From the NCBI GenBank assembly GCA_037439425.1, contig JBBIWA010000026.1:1-63791 (forward strand): 63,791 nucleotides of DNA, written 5' to 3'. A program made the position numbers and the translations under genes. The stretch's first letter is position 1, and the number at the start of each line of letters is the position of its first letter. The notes below the pieces were generated by a model, which was given only the letters and a program-made list of their open reading frames with translations, was not told the origin of the DNA and made no database searches. Positions 24,556 to 33,644 of this stretch are shown one piece after another. Source of the stretch: JBBIWA01 sp037439425 (GTDB lineage: Bacteria > Acidobacteriota > Blastocatellia > RBC074).

Positions 24556-25761
24556 TCAAGCAGTTGGCTTATCTGGCGGTGGCAAGCTGGCATAGAAGTC
24601 CGTGTAGAAACGCTCGGTATAAGCTTCGAGCAAACTCCGCACTCGCTCCGGATCAGGAGAGGCCACCACCAGACCGGCGTGATGGTGTTTGGTCACGTGC
24701 GCAACGATCTCCGGGTCTTGATAGGGCGACAAATCAGGCTGCTCCTGTCTGGCTAGCGAAATGATTACGCCAGCATAGTCCTGCCGAAACTCAGGCAATG
24801 TGTAAGGATGATCATCATCGGCCAGCTCAATTTTGGCCCATTCAGCCCAGAGATTGATGCCAGTTGCCGCCTGCACCACGTTAGAAATATAGCCCCCGCC
24901 GACGCGCGCTGCTGTTTCCAGAAAATAGAACTGGCCATCGGCCTGCGCCTTGATGAATTCCGTGTGCGCTACGCCGCAAACCATGCCAAGCGCCCGCATC
25001 AGCTCGCGATTGCGCTCGCGCAAGGCCTGCGCATCTGCAGAATTGCGTGGCAGCGTGCGTGTGGTGTAGATGCCACCTTCGTGCATCACAGCCATCGGCG
25101 GTTGGCCATACTTGTGGGCCTCGGCAAAGACCACTTCACGTTCGGAAATGATCGAGTCAACGTGATAGATGTCGCCGGCCACAAACTGCTCCAGCACGAA
25201 ATTGGATTGCTCATCGCCGAGCATTTCAAGCTGCTGCCACAGCTCATCCGGGCGATGAATCTTTTTGATGCCGATGGCCGAAGCGCTCGAACGCGGCTTC
25301 ATCAACCACGGCGGCGGCACACGCTCCGTAAACTCGCGGAGTCGGTCGTGATTGAGCACGTGAATGAATTCCGGCACGCGCATGCCTTTGTCTTTGGCTT
25401 GAACGCGCATCGCCAGTTTGTCACGGAAGTAGCGTGTGGTGGTCTCGCCCATGCCGGGAACGCGCAGATGCTCGCGCAAAGCAGCAGCCGTCTCCAGATC
25501 GAATTCATCCAGCGCAACGATGCGATCAAAGGTTCGAGTGCGCGCCAGATAACTTACTCCTTTGATCCAATCTTGCCGAGGAGCCTCATCGGGCATAAAG
25601 AAGATTTCGTCAATGCATTCGCGCGGCCAGCCAGCATCTTTGAGTTTTTCCACTGTCACCAGCAACACACGACCACCCTGAGCCTTGCATTCGCGAATGA
25701 ATTCCTGGCCTTTCTCGTAGCTGGCCAGACAGAGAATAGTTAGGGGGGGCATCTTAGGCAT
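24556..25761 (-). CDS. ATP-grasp domain enzyme, substrate unknown
   Basis: 401 residues. A Rossmann-like preATP-grasp N-terminus (LTILCLASYEKGQEFIREC) is followed by an ATP-grasp fold: DKLAMRVQAKDKGMRVPEFI, PPWLMKPRSSASAIGIKKI (ATP-binding Lys), FVLEQFVAGDIYHVDSII and EFIKAQADGQFYFLETAARV (metal-binding Glu). ATP-grasp enzymes ligate a carboxylate to an amine or thiol through an acylphosphate. No biosynthetic partner is adjacent, so the reaction is not assignable. It starts at ATG 25761. Confidence 0.8.
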   Translation of the reverse strand: MPKMPPLTILCLASYEKGQEFIRECKAQGGRVLLVTVEKLKDAGWPRECIDEIFFMPDEAPRQDWIKGVSYLARTRTFDRIVALDEFDLETAAALREHLRVPGMGETTTRYFRDKLAMRVQAKDKGMRVPEFIHVLNHDRLREFTERVPPPWLMKPRSSASAIGIKKIHRPDELWQQLEMLGDEQSNFVLEQFVAGDIYHVDSIISEREVVFAEAHKYGQPPMAVMHEGGIYTTRTLPRNSADAQALRERNRELMRALGMVCGVAHTEFIKAQADGQFYFLETAARVGGGYISNVVQAATGINLWAEWAKIELADDDHPYTLPEFRQDYAGVIISLARQEQPDLSPYQDPEIVAHVTKHHHAGLVVASPDPERVRSLLEAYTERFYTDFYASLPPPDKPTA

Positions 25762-25927
25762 TTGCTGTTATTCCTCAAACCCGATGCTTTCGCCTCGTGC
25801 CGTCGCAGGCGAGAAGCTGTGGTGTTGCAATTAAATCTACAGGTACGATAGCGGATAGGAGACTACTTTGTCGAGAGTAGCGGAGAGTTGCAGAAAGTAG
25901 GGACAAAGGGGCTATTGTTTCACTGGC

Positions 25928-26194
25928 CTAGGCCCTTTCATCATAGCGCTGATGCCAGTGCAATTCCAGGGAGCGCGCGCCATTGGCCGTGCCCGGCGCT
26001 CGCACCATGAGTTCTTCAGCGAAGTTCCCGTCAGGAGCAATCAAGATATCTTCAACGAGCAAAAAAGATTCGGTGCGCGGCGCTTGACTGACAACCGGCG
26101 CTCCCGCACCGTCGCCGAAGATCATACTCAATTCCGCACTGCTGGGGCTAAGATCAAACCCTTTGCACTTCGGCTCCGAAACACACAACGGCAT
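25928..26194 (-). pseudogene. FabH-like (3-oxoacyl-ACP synthase III) fragment
   Basis: The segment KGFDLSPSSAELSMIFGDGA followed by GAPVVSQAP matches the central region of ketoacyl-ACP synthase III (usual form VIFGDGAGAVVV). It lacks the catalytic Cys-His-Asn parts on either side and is far shorter than the ~330-residue family. It is a relic, with no intact neighbour of fatty-acid synthesis nearby. Confidence 0.7.
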
Positions 26195-26360
26195 TGGCTG
26201 CTCCTGACTCTATCCACGCGCGCGTGGCCCAGCCAGAGCGCAGAACACGTAATCATGCGGTCAGGTCGAAAGCGAGATGTGCCAGCACTGCCAGAACTCC
26301 GGCAGATCCCACACGAGTGGTAAAGCCGTAGTCAACCAGAGTCGTTCTCCTGCGTGGTCG

Positions 26361-26502
26361 AGGATGGGACTTGTGCCTGCTAATCCAGGCCTGTCATACG
26401 AGTTCGTTTGCGATGATAGGATTGAGGAGCAGTTGCGTCTCAAGCCGGATCTGCCGATTCAGATTTGCCGCATCGTGCAAGAAGCCGTGAGCGACAAGGA
26501 GC
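26361..26502 (+). pseudogene. Sensor histidine kinase fragment
   Basis: MGLVPANPGLSYEFVCDDRI followed by LKPDLPIQICRIVQEAVSD matches the junction of the dimerisation (HisKA_3) region and the N-box of NarX-type kinases (usual form LGLVPA...IxRIVQEALxN). The frame is open on both sides, but no kinase domain can be completed in any frame. It lies opposite in strand to the FabH relic, in a 550-bp stretch with no intact gene. Confidence 0.65.
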
Positions 26503-26674
26503 TGCGGCCGGCTAAGAAAAGCTATAGGTTTTGCCTTGCCTTTGCGCTGAAGTGAGGCTGGCGGTAGTTGTCATTGATTTTGAAAGCAGTGGGTGGTCTA
26601 ACAAGAGCTACTTATCAGGGGCAAGATAATTTGTCTGACTGGTGCGTGCTGCTTTGAGTGGCCGGCCCCACAGT
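26503..26674. other. Noncoding stretch before the terminator
   Basis: Nothing recognisable apart from the end of the kinase relic's frame (stop at about 26555). Confidence 0.35.
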
Positions 26675-26708
26675 AAAAAATACCCGCTGTTGGCTGCCAA
26701 CAGCGGGT
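26675..26708 (-). terminator. Strong Rho-independent terminator
   Basis: A perfect 12-bp stem (acccgctgttgg 26682-26693 / ccaacagcgggt 26697-26708) with a three-base loop; on the minus strand it is followed by ATTTTTTACTG. It terminates the small secreted protein gene at 26762-26959. The other flank carries AAAAAA as well, so it may work in both directions. Confidence 0.88.
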
Positions 26709-26761
26709 TAGTAAAAAAGGTAAGGAGAGAGAGAAAATTCTGATGAGAGCGAAATTGGCCT

Positions 26762-26959
26762 TCAGTCAGGTTTCTTACCCTTATCCTTTTTGTCACTCTC
26801 TTTCGGTCGCTCAGGGGGTTTTTTGTCCTTTTCTTTCACCTTTTCTTTCTCCTTCGGGGGGGGAGCTGGGCGCTGCCCCCATTGAGAGAGACTGACTCCT
26901 GGCAATGCCAGACTGATCACCAGAGAAAGTATCAGGTTACTTATGAATTTAATCATCAC
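26762..26959 (-). CDS. Small secreted Lys/Pro-rich protein
   Basis: 65 residues. The N-terminus is a signal peptide (MMIKFISNLILSLVISLALP, ending GVSLSQ). The mature part is about 35 residues, almost all Lys, Glu, Asp and Pro (APPPKEKEKVKEKDKKPPER). It is a short, highly charged exported peptide of unknown function, or a lure/ruler-type tail. Its own gene unit is clear: strong terminator downstream and no neighbour on this strand within 390 bp. Confidence 0.65.
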   Translation of the reverse strand: MMIKFISNLILSLVISLALPGVSLSQWGQRPAPPPKEKEKVKEKDKKPPERPKESDKKDKGKKPD

Positions 26960-27350
26960 TGCCCCCTGGCTGCCGAATCTGCGCTCTGGCTGGGAGTTAG
27001 TTCAAGGGGCGAGAGCTAATCCCTCTTCAGTTGCTCTTTTACCAGGGCCTGAAGATAGTAACAGAAAATCCGGCTACTTGCGACCCCCCCATCTGGCCTA
27101 CCTGCGAGTAAATGCTTCCAGGCAGCTTTGCTAGTTTCAACGTCTCCCGTAAGGGCAACCATTGTGCCACAACGCAGGCTGAGGCGTGATGAGACAAGCG
27201 TGTCTGTAGTCAAGGGGTTAACTTGCACGCCCAGCGCGCAGTCCGCAGCTTGCAGCCCCTAACCTGCTCAATTCGGTAAGAGGGATCAACGATTTGGAAT
27301 AAAGAAACCAGCAGAAAGGGCTTCTTGATAGCTTATTTCGCTGCGGCTCC
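26960..27350. other. Intergenic region, no gene recognised
   Basis: A 70-codon minus-strand frame (27016-27228) exists, but its sequence looks unlike a conserved protein. The promoter of the small secreted protein should lie near 26960-27010; no clear boxes are seen. Confidence 0.4.
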
Positions 27351-28751
27351 TCAATGGCCAATAACTGTGGTGGGTTGAGCAAAAGGCCAGCGCTGAGAAT
27401 ACCACGACCAGATAAAGAAGAAGACTATGCCTAGCAGTAGGGTCGTTAGCCCGAAGATAATAGCGCGGAGGTCTGAAGTCGCGAAGATGAAGACCCAGCC
27501 AAAGAGCGCCACCAGATTCGGAAGCGGATAGAACCAGATGCGGTATGGACGCGACATCTCAGGTGCTCGCTTTCTCAGCAGCATGACGGCGAAAATCTGC
27601 CCGATGAATTGCACCAGGATTCTCGTCGTGATCAGTGCATCTATGACCATCTCCAGGGAGAAGAAGCCGCCTATGATCGAAATCACTCCAATCACGAGCA
27701 GTGACACGTGAGGAAAGTTCTTCCTCGGATGCAGCCGGGCAAAGACCTTAAAGAAATATCCATCCTGCGCGGCGGCGAAAGGAATGCGCGAATAACCCAG
27801 CAGTAATGCGAAAACCGAACCGAAAGCCGTCCACAGAATCATCGCCGTGAAGATCGTGGCTATCTGTGACCCATAGATCCGCTCCATAAAGATTGAGACC
27901 ACGAAATCGGAAACAGGCTGGGTCTTTTCAGCAGGCACAAATTCGCGCCACGGCACGATGCCGATGATTGAAAGGTTGATGGCGATGTAGATCAAGGCCA
28001 CCCCGATGACGCTGATGATAATTGATCGCGGGATGGTGCGACCGGGGGCTTTCACTTCATCGCCGATATAGCAGATGTCGTAATAGCCCAGGTAATCGTA
28101 AACCCCAATGCGCGCGGCTGTGCCGAGACCCAGCAAGAAGCCGAGCGAAAATTTGGAGACGCCTTCGGGGAAATCAAAGGCCAGAGCCGGATTGAAGTGC
28201 AGCGCTCCGGTCAGAATCACCGTTCCAGTTGTGAGCAATGTTCCGACCCACAAACTCACCGTGATCTTGCCGATGTGTGTGATCTGGCGGTAAAGCAAAG
28301 CAATGTTGAGCAGACCTACGGCGATGACGACGAGCTTGGCCTGAAGCGGTGTCATGCTTTTCCAGACGTAGCCCAGATATTTCGCAAAGCCAATGTAGCC
28401 AGAGGCGATCTCCAGTGGGCCACTCAAGATGAATTGCCAGATGAAGAGAAATGAGATTAACCGGCCAAAAGTTTCGCGACCGTAGCCATCGCGCAGGTAG
28501 ACGTAGGACCCGCCTGAGCCCGGCATTGCTGCGCCCAGCTCGCTCCATACCATGCCATCGAAGATGACGATGAGCAGGGCGACGAGCCATCCCAGCATTG
28601 AGTGTGGCCCACCCAGTGCTGACATCAAAAGCGGGATGGTGATGAAAGGACCGATCCCGATCATGTTGGACATGTTGAGAGCAGTCGCCTGGAGAGTGCC
28701 AAAGTGTCGGATCAGATGCCGAGCTTCAGTGGAGTGGTTTTGTTGGCTCAT
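27351..28751 (-). CDS. APC-family amino-acid permease
   Basis: 466 residues with about 12 hydrophobic segments. TM1 carries the unwound ligand-binding motif of the APC fold (NMIGIGPFITIP), TM2/3 the GSGGSYVYLRDGYG motif, and later SRIPFAAAQDGYFFKVFARL. It imports an amino acid or polyamine by cation symport; the substrate cannot be predicted. It ends with a polar tail. The NUDIX gene stops 21 bp upstream on the same strand, suggesting co-transcription. Confidence 0.88.
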   Translation of the reverse strand: MSQQNHSTEARHLIRHFGTLQATALNMSNMIGIGPFITIPLLMSALGGPHSMLGWLVALLIVIFDGMVWSELGAAMPGSGGSYVYLRDGYGRETFGRLISFLFIWQFILSGPLEIASGYIGFAKYLGYVWKSMTPLQAKLVVIAVGLLNIALLYRQITHIGKITVSLWVGTLLTTGTVILTGALHFNPALAFDFPEGVSKFSLGFLLGLGTAARIGVYDYLGYYDICYIGDEVKAPGRTIPRSIIISVIGVALIYIAINLSIIGIVPWREFVPAEKTQPVSDFVVSIFMERIYGSQIATIFTAMILWTAFGSVFALLLGYSRIPFAAAQDGYFFKVFARLHPRKNFPHVSLLVIGVISIIGGFFSLEMVIDALITTRILVQFIGQIFAVMLLRKRAPEMSRPYRIWFYPLPNLVALFGWVFIFATSDLRAIIFGLTTLLLGIVFFFIWSWYSQRWPFAQPTTVIGH

Positions 28752-28772
28752 AAGCGTTGGGGCTGCGGGCTC

Positions 28773-29357
28773 CTAATCCAGCAACTGGAGGAAATCCGTA
28801 AGAATGCGCTCAGTGATTCCCCAAATAGGCCCGCGTTCGGACCGATAAGCTGGCCACTGGAACTGGCGGCCAGCAATCTGATACTTGAAGACAGTTGACC
28901 GCCCTTGCTCTTTAAGCTGACGGATGGAGAGCCAGAAAGCGGCTTCCACCTCGCGGTTCAATCGCAGTGAGTGGTGTAGCGGCGCGAGCGCCACCAGCGG
29001 CGTGATCTCAATCAGCGGCAAGCGAGGATTATTGGGTACTAGCCTTCCAAGCTGGCCTATGAAAGCCCCGCCGGATAGCAAGTCAATGCCGACCTCTTCC
29101 TTGGTCTCGCGCGCAGCCGTCGCTATCAAATCTGCATCCCCAGCAGCTGCGCGCCCACCGGGCAGGGCCAGATGCCCGGACCAGTGATCTTGCGGATTTT
29201 TGGCTCGCTCGATGATGAGCACTTGAGCCAGACCGTCGCAGTCGCGCAAGATCAGTGACACGGCTGCTTGCGCTTTACGCCCCGGCTCAATCGCCAGATT
29301 ATCTAGGCCAGGCAGGCGCATCTTCAGTTGTTGGAGGATGGTCTTCAACTCGCTCAT
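28773..29357 (-). CDS. NUDIX hydrolase (CoA pyrophosphatase-like)
   Basis: 194 residues from ATG 29357 (MSELKTILQQL). The NUDIX box is complete: GGRAAAGDADLIATAARETK followed by EEVG, within the UPF0035-like context LPGGRAAAGD that marks CoA/acyl-CoA pyrophosphatases. These split CoA into phosphopantetheine and adenosine 3',5'-bisphosphate. The frame extends 29 codons upstream, but that part is unlike the family. Linked with the permease gene. Confidence 0.85.
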   Translation of the reverse strand: MSELKTILQQLKMRLPGLDNLAIEPGRKAQAAVSLILRDCDGLAQVLIIERAKNPQDHWSGHLALPGGRAAAGDADLIATAARETKEEVGIDLLSGGAFIGQLGRLVPNNPRLPLIEITPLVALAPLHHSLRLNREVEAAFWLSIRQLKEQGRSTVFKYQIAGRQFQWPAYRSERGPIWGITERILTDFLQLLD

Positions 29358-29808
29358 CGGCAAAACTCGTCTGTAAAAAAGTTTCGTCACTGCAGCGAAG
29401 AATGCTAGGAACCAGATAATCCCATGGCGGCTGAGACAGGGCAATAGCGAAAGCTCAGGCGATTGCTCGAAGCGATAATTTTTCCTTGGTGGCTTTCATG
29501 GACAGGGAGTTTGATCGGCCCCAAAAATTTACGTTGTGTAGCAGGGGAACTTAAAGTACGATTAACCTTCGCAGGCGTGAAAAATTTGCTTTGGCCTTGT
29601 GTAATATATCCATAGACGGATTCACTCGATTTCAAGCAAGCCCCCCTCCTGTGATAGACGCAGACTGTCGCGGGTGCGCAAGATAAGGTACTTAGGTGAT
29701 TTCCGGCTTTTTTCATCAGGGTGGCGGTACTGGTATAGAACTTGCCCTTATGTCTTTTGAGGTTTTATCTGGCTTAGATACTTGATCGTCAAAGTGGAGG
29801 AAGAAGTA
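29358..29808. other. 451-bp divergent intergenic region
   Basis: Lies between the NUDIX gene (-) and the OmpA gene (+), so promoters for both are expected. Apart from the GGAGG at 29796-29800 serving ompA, I see no confident element. Confidence 0.4.
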
Positions 29809-30867
29809 ATGAGAAGAGTCAAACTAATTGAGTTTATGATCGCGCTGGCAGTAAGCCTAGGGATGGTAGTTCCGATACTGGCACAGCAAGCGGAGAAGGA
29901 GGTGCAAGAGAAGTCTACTCCGACGGCTCGCGTGCCAGCCGGGCAGAAGCAGAAACTCACAGGTGTGATCCTCAGGCGTGAGGCCGATAGCTTTATCTTG
30001 CGTGATCTGAGCGGGATTGACTATACCGTCAGCCTGACAGACCGCACCAGAGTGGAAGAGAAGAAAAGCAATCCCTTCCGCCGCGCCAAAAACTATGGGG
30101 TAACCAGCCTGTTGCGCGGCCTCAATGTAGAGGTTGAAGGCCGCGGTGATAGCTCAGGCGCGCTGGTAGCTGAGAGGATCAAGCTCCGAGAGGTTGATTT
30201 AATGACGGCTCGGACAGTGGAGACGCGGGTCACGCCGGTGGAAGGGCGATTGGGTGAGACTGAGGCTCGTCTCTCTCAGGCTGAGGAGAATGCGCGGCGG
30301 CTGTCAGGCCAGATCGAAGAATTAAATGCTATCTCCAATGCGGCTCGCGGTGGAGCCAAGGCCGCACAGGAAACGGCTGATGCCGCTCTGGCTGGAGTTC
30401 AGGCGACAAACGAGCGCATCACCACGCTGATTTCGGAGCTGGATCAGTATGAGCCCAAAGCCACCAGAACCATCTATTTCAAGGTGGCCAGTGCGATGCT
30501 TTCTCCTGAGGCCAGGGCCAGCCTTGATGAGATCGCCGACCAGGCCAAAGTTGAGAAAGGGTTTATCATTGAAGTGAAAGGGTTCGCTTCAGCCGATGGC
30601 AATGAAGACTATAATCGCCGGCTGAGTCAGAGGCGGGCTGATGCGGTGGTGCGTTACCTGGCCGAAAATCACAACATTCCTTTGCGACGCATTATCATCC
30701 CATTCGGCTATGGTGAATCCAATCCTGTGGCTGATAACTCGACGCGCGAAGGGCGCGAGCAGAACCGGCGAGTTGAGGTTACGGTGCTGGTCAATCGGGG
30801 GTTAACTTCGCCGCCGGCCGCGCCGAGCACGCAGCGGACTCGCATTAGCAGTGACATCCGACCCTGA
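29809..30867 (+). CDS. OmpA-family outer-membrane protein
   Basis: 352 residues from ATG 29809 (GGAGG 8 bp upstream). A signal peptide (FMIALAVSLGMVVPILAQQ) is followed by a beta-rich domain (TGVILRREADSFILRDLSG..., DUF5666-like), then a heptad coiled coil (about 145-210, TRVTPVEGRLGETEARLSQA). The C-terminal OmpA/MotB domain (about 225-335) has TIYFKVASAMLSPEARASLD, the peptidoglycan-binding NxxLSxxRAxAV pattern (YNRRLSQRRADAVVRYLAEN) and GREQNRRVEV. It probably tethers the outer membrane to peptidoglycan. It is followed on the same strand by a VWFA-related protein gene 151 bp away. Confidence 0.87.
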   Translation: MRRVKLIEFMIALAVSLGMVVPILAQQAEKEVQEKSTPTARVPAGQKQKLTGVILRREADSFILRDLSGIDYTVSLTDRTRVEEKKSNPFRRAKNYGVTSLLRGLNVEVEGRGDSSGALVAERIKLREVDLMTARTVETRVTPVEGRLGETEARLSQAEENARRLSGQIEELNAISNAARGGAKAAQETADAALAGVQATNERITTLISELDQYEPKATRTIYFKVASAMLSPEARASLDEIADQAKVEKGFIIEVKGFASADGNEDYNRRLSQRRADAVVRYLAENHNIPLRRIIIPFGYGESNPVADNSTREGREQNRRVEVTVLVNRGLTSPPAAPSTQRTRISSDIRP

Positions 30868-31018
30868 GCTCCCCTAGATGATCGTTTACTTCCTGACCTC
30901 CAACCTGATCTCTCGTGGGCGACTCGCCCAACTGGCAGCCGCTTTGGTGAAGAGGTGGTGGTCTGGTAACAAAGCATCTGGTCGCTGGCCCCCAATCTTT
31001 ACCTGAAGGCGAGTCATT

Positions 31019-32095
31019 ATGGGTAGAAAGATGGGTAGAAAGTCGCATTGGAAGTTGATCCTGGCAGTGATTTCTTTGGGAACACTTCTCGTCTCGCTGC
31101 TGAGGGTCAGCTCAGGGCAGTCCTCTCGTCCACGCGAGGTGACTCAGGCTCCAGCTTCTCCCTCACCCGCCAAACCAACCACTCAGCCTCAAGCGGAGAT
31201 GGCACAGTCCCCAGTTAGGAAGCGAGAGAGAGTGGACGAAGCTCAGGATGAAGTGATCCGCATTGATTCTAATCTGGTCATGGTCCCGGTTTCGGTGACC
31301 GATGCTTCGGGCCGCCCGGTGCGCAATCTCTTGGCTGCAGATTTCCAACTCGAAGAGGAAGGTGTTCCCCAACAAATCATCACGCTGGGCGAGCCAGGGA
31401 AAACACCGGTTGAAATCGCCTTGCTCTTCGATGTTTCGGGTAGCGTCCACCAGCGCTTCCAGTTTGAGCAAGAGGCGGCCGTGCGTTTTCTCAAAACGGT
31501 TCTTAAACCTGAGGATGCAGCCTCGCTCTTCTCCATTGGACTCTCGCCCAAGATGGTGCGGCCGCGAACTACTAGCCTCGAAGATGCGGTCGCTGCGGTC
31601 AGGGCGCTGGAACCGACCAAGATGGCTACGGCCTTCTTCGATGCGGTAGTGGAGGCCGCTCATTATCTGGCCGAAACTGCTGCGGCTGGAAGCCGGCGAG
31701 TGTTGCTGGTGATTTCCGATGGGGAGGACAATAATAGTGAACGCTACCGGCTTGGTGACGTGCTGCGAGAGTTGCAGCGAGCCGACTGCCTCTTTTATGC
31801 CATCAATCCCAGTGGGCCCTCAATTCACCTGAACAAAGTGAGCCTGAAGGGACAGGAAGGAATGATGGCCATGGCTTCGACCACAGGTGGGGCCGCCTTC
31901 GTGCTCGATCAGCTCAAGGAACTGGATGCAGTCTTCCAGCAGATTGCGACGGAGCTGCAAACGCAATACTTGCTGGGATATTATTCAAGCGATGAGCGCG
32001 CAGATGGCCGCTTCCGGCGCATCAGCGTCAGCGTGCCCAAGCAGGCGGGGCTGCGCATCCGCGCGCGGCAGGGCTACTACGCGCCCAAGGGGTAA
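31019..32095 (+). CDS. VWFA-related secreted protein (acidobacterial type), intact MIDAS
   Basis: 358 residues. An N-terminal membrane/signal segment (ILAVISLGTLLVSLLRVS) and a Pro/Ser-rich linker precede the conserved entry strand IRIDSNLVMVPVSVTDASGR and DFQLEEEGVPQQI. The VWA domain has MIDAS DVSGSV (LLFDVSGSVHQRF) and VLLVISDGEDNN; the C-terminus TQYLLGYYSSD...FRRISV is the usual family ending. The first 24 bp of the gene are a 12-bp tandem duplication (atgggtagaaag twice), so the start may be 31019 or 31031. Surface or periplasmic binding role, ligand unknown. Confidence 0.85.
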   Translation: MGRKMGRKSHWKLILAVISLGTLLVSLLRVSSGQSSRPREVTQAPASPSPAKPTTQPQAEMAQSPVRKRERVDEAQDEVIRIDSNLVMVPVSVTDASGRPVRNLLAADFQLEEEGVPQQIITLGEPGKTPVEIALLFDVSGSVHQRFQFEQEAAVRFLKTVLKPEDAASLFSIGLSPKMVRPRTTSLEDAVAAVRALEPTKMATAFFDAVVEAAHYLAETAAAGSRRVLLVISDGEDNNSERYRLGDVLRELQRADCLFYAINPSGPSIHLNKVSLKGQEGMMAMASTTGGAAFVLDQLKELDAVFQQIATELQTQYLLGYYSSDERADGRFRRISVSVPKQAGLRIRARQGYYAPKG

Positions 32096-32138
32096 CATCA
32101 CGGACTTGGATCAGAACCTGGTGGACTTACTGGTGGAC

Positions 32139-32315
32139 TTAATTGCTCTTCCGCGCAGCGGTTGCCTTCTTTTTGGTGGGCTTGAGCTTGTAAACATTCT
32201 CAACTGCTGCGCGCAGCAGTTGAGCCACGCTCCAGGCCTGGGCAATGCAGCCGCGGGGATGATGTGGGGCATCGCCGTCGAAGGTCTCTGAGAGCTGATC
32301 GAGGCCCTGCAGCTT
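32139..32315 (-). pseudogene. Glycogen-debranching enzyme C-terminal relic
   Basis: The frame reads GLDQLSETFDGDAPHHPRGC then IAQAWSVAQLLRAAVENVYK, the C-terminal signature of archaeal/bacterial-type amylo-1,6-glucosidases (usual form SEIFDGD.P..PRGCIAQAWSVAE.LRA). Only about 58 residues remain of a family of 650 or more. The upstream part of this frame shows no similarity. It lies just before the prepilin peptidase gene on the same strand. Confidence 0.75.
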
Positions 32316-32365
32316 CGTTCCAAAACAACTTATTGAAGCTTCGTTTGGCTCGCGCAGCCATCTGT

Positions 32366-33499
32366 TTATGGTTGCATCAGCCTGACATACCACTGAATAA
32401 GTGGGACGCCTGCAAAGAGGGCTACCAACGAAGCGATACCAAGAAAGACGCCGAACGGGAGCGCGGTTTTGAGACCTTGGGAGCTACGCCGGGCCAGGGC
32501 CAAACCCACAATTGAGCCGAGCAATGATCCCAGGATAATTACCAAGATAGCTGATTGCCAGCCCAGGAACGCTCCGACTACCGCCATCATCTTTACGTCG
32601 CCCAGTCCCATCCCTTCCATTCCGCGCGTGTAGAAATAAGCTGCGCGCAGCAGCCAGATCAAACCGCCGCCTACCAGTGCGCCGATCCAGGCATTGATCA
32701 AGTAGGTTTGGGCACTGGTGAAAGCAGGCTCGCTCTTCACGTAACCCGACACCGCCCAGCCGATCGCCCCTGCAATGCCCAGCCATATCGTCATGCGAAT
32801 CGCTCGGTCATGACGCTGCTGCGCTTGAGCCTCTGAGCTGGTCTCTTCAGGTGCAGCTTCGGTTGGTTTCTCGTCCCACGCGAAATATTTGCTGAAGAGC
32901 ACATCGTCCATTCGGTCAATGATCCAGAAAAGCGGCGCGGCAGTGGCGATCAAGAAAGCGCCTAGCAGTGGATGTAAGAGCCAGGCGGGAGGGCTGATGA
33001 ACAACCCAAAGTGGTGAAAGAGTTGGTGACCAGCTTGCCAGCCCGGCCATGCTATGACGCCGACCATGACCAGCATCAGAAGAAATGCAGGGTAAGTAAT
33101 GACGTTAGGCAACAACTGATGCCGCGCGTCAATGAAGATGAGTGAAATGATTACCGCGACGAAGGCCATTTCAGCCGCTGCTGTCTGCACCGGCCCACTC
33201 TTGAAGATTATGGCGAGAAAGAGCACGGCGGTCAGCAGTTCGACCGCTGGGTAGATGAGCGAGATTTTCGTTTTGCAGTTGCGGCAACGGCCACCGAGCA
33301 GCGCGTAACTTAGCAGCGGAATGTTGTCGTAAGGTCGCACCGGCGCGCCGCACGATCCGCAATGTGATCCCGGAGAGACGATTGACTCACCGCGCGGCAC
33401 ACGATAGATCACTACATTCAGAAAGCTGCCCACCAGCAGGCCGAAGACGAAGGTGAAGACGGCGTAAAAAGCAAATGGCGGCTCGGTCACAGATGACAT
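32366..33499 (-). CDS. pilD: Type IV prepilin peptidase / leader peptidase
   Basis: 377 residues, polytopic. The N-terminal domain carries two CxxC pairs (HCGSCG at 47/50 and CRNC at 72/75), and the A24 peptidase domain has catalytic Asp in FIDARHQLLPN (124) and GLGDVKMM (about 300). It cleaves and N-methylates type IV pilin-like leader peptides at the inner membrane. A hydrophilic insert (about 215-235, EKPTEAAPEETSSEAQAQQR) and extra TM segments make it longer than the usual 260-290. No pilin gene is in the window. Confidence 0.9.
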   Translation of the reverse strand: MSSVTEPPFAFYAVFTFVFGLLVGSFLNVVIYRVPRGESIVSPGSHCGSCGAPVRPYDNIPLLSYALLGGRCRNCKTKISLIYPAVELLTAVLFLAIIFKSGPVQTAAAEMAFVAVIISLIFIDARHQLLPNVITYPAFLLMLVMVGVIAWPGWQAGHQLFHHFGLFISPPAWLLHPLLGAFLIATAAPLFWIIDRMDDVLFSKYFAWDEKPTEAAPEETSSEAQAQQRHDRAIRMTIWLGIAGAIGWAVSGYVKSEPAFTSAQTYLINAWIGALVGGGLIWLLRAAYFYTRGMEGMGLGDVKMMAVVGAFLGWQSAILVIILGSLLGSIVGLALARRSSQGLKTALPFGVFLGIASLVALFAGVPLIQWYVRLMQP

Positions 33500-33644
33500 A
33501 CGTTCTCAATCTTTGACGAAACGGTTATTTTCTGAAGGCATCGAAAGAGAGGCTGATGATATAGGGCGAGGGTAGTATTGAGAACGGACTCCACTATTGG
33601 AGCGATGTGCCCCTTCACGGGCATCGGCGAATGGGCAAGCTTGA

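Noticed and set aside
27016..27228. 70-codon minus-strand frame
   Set aside because: No ribosome-binding site, no recognisable motif, low-quality composition.
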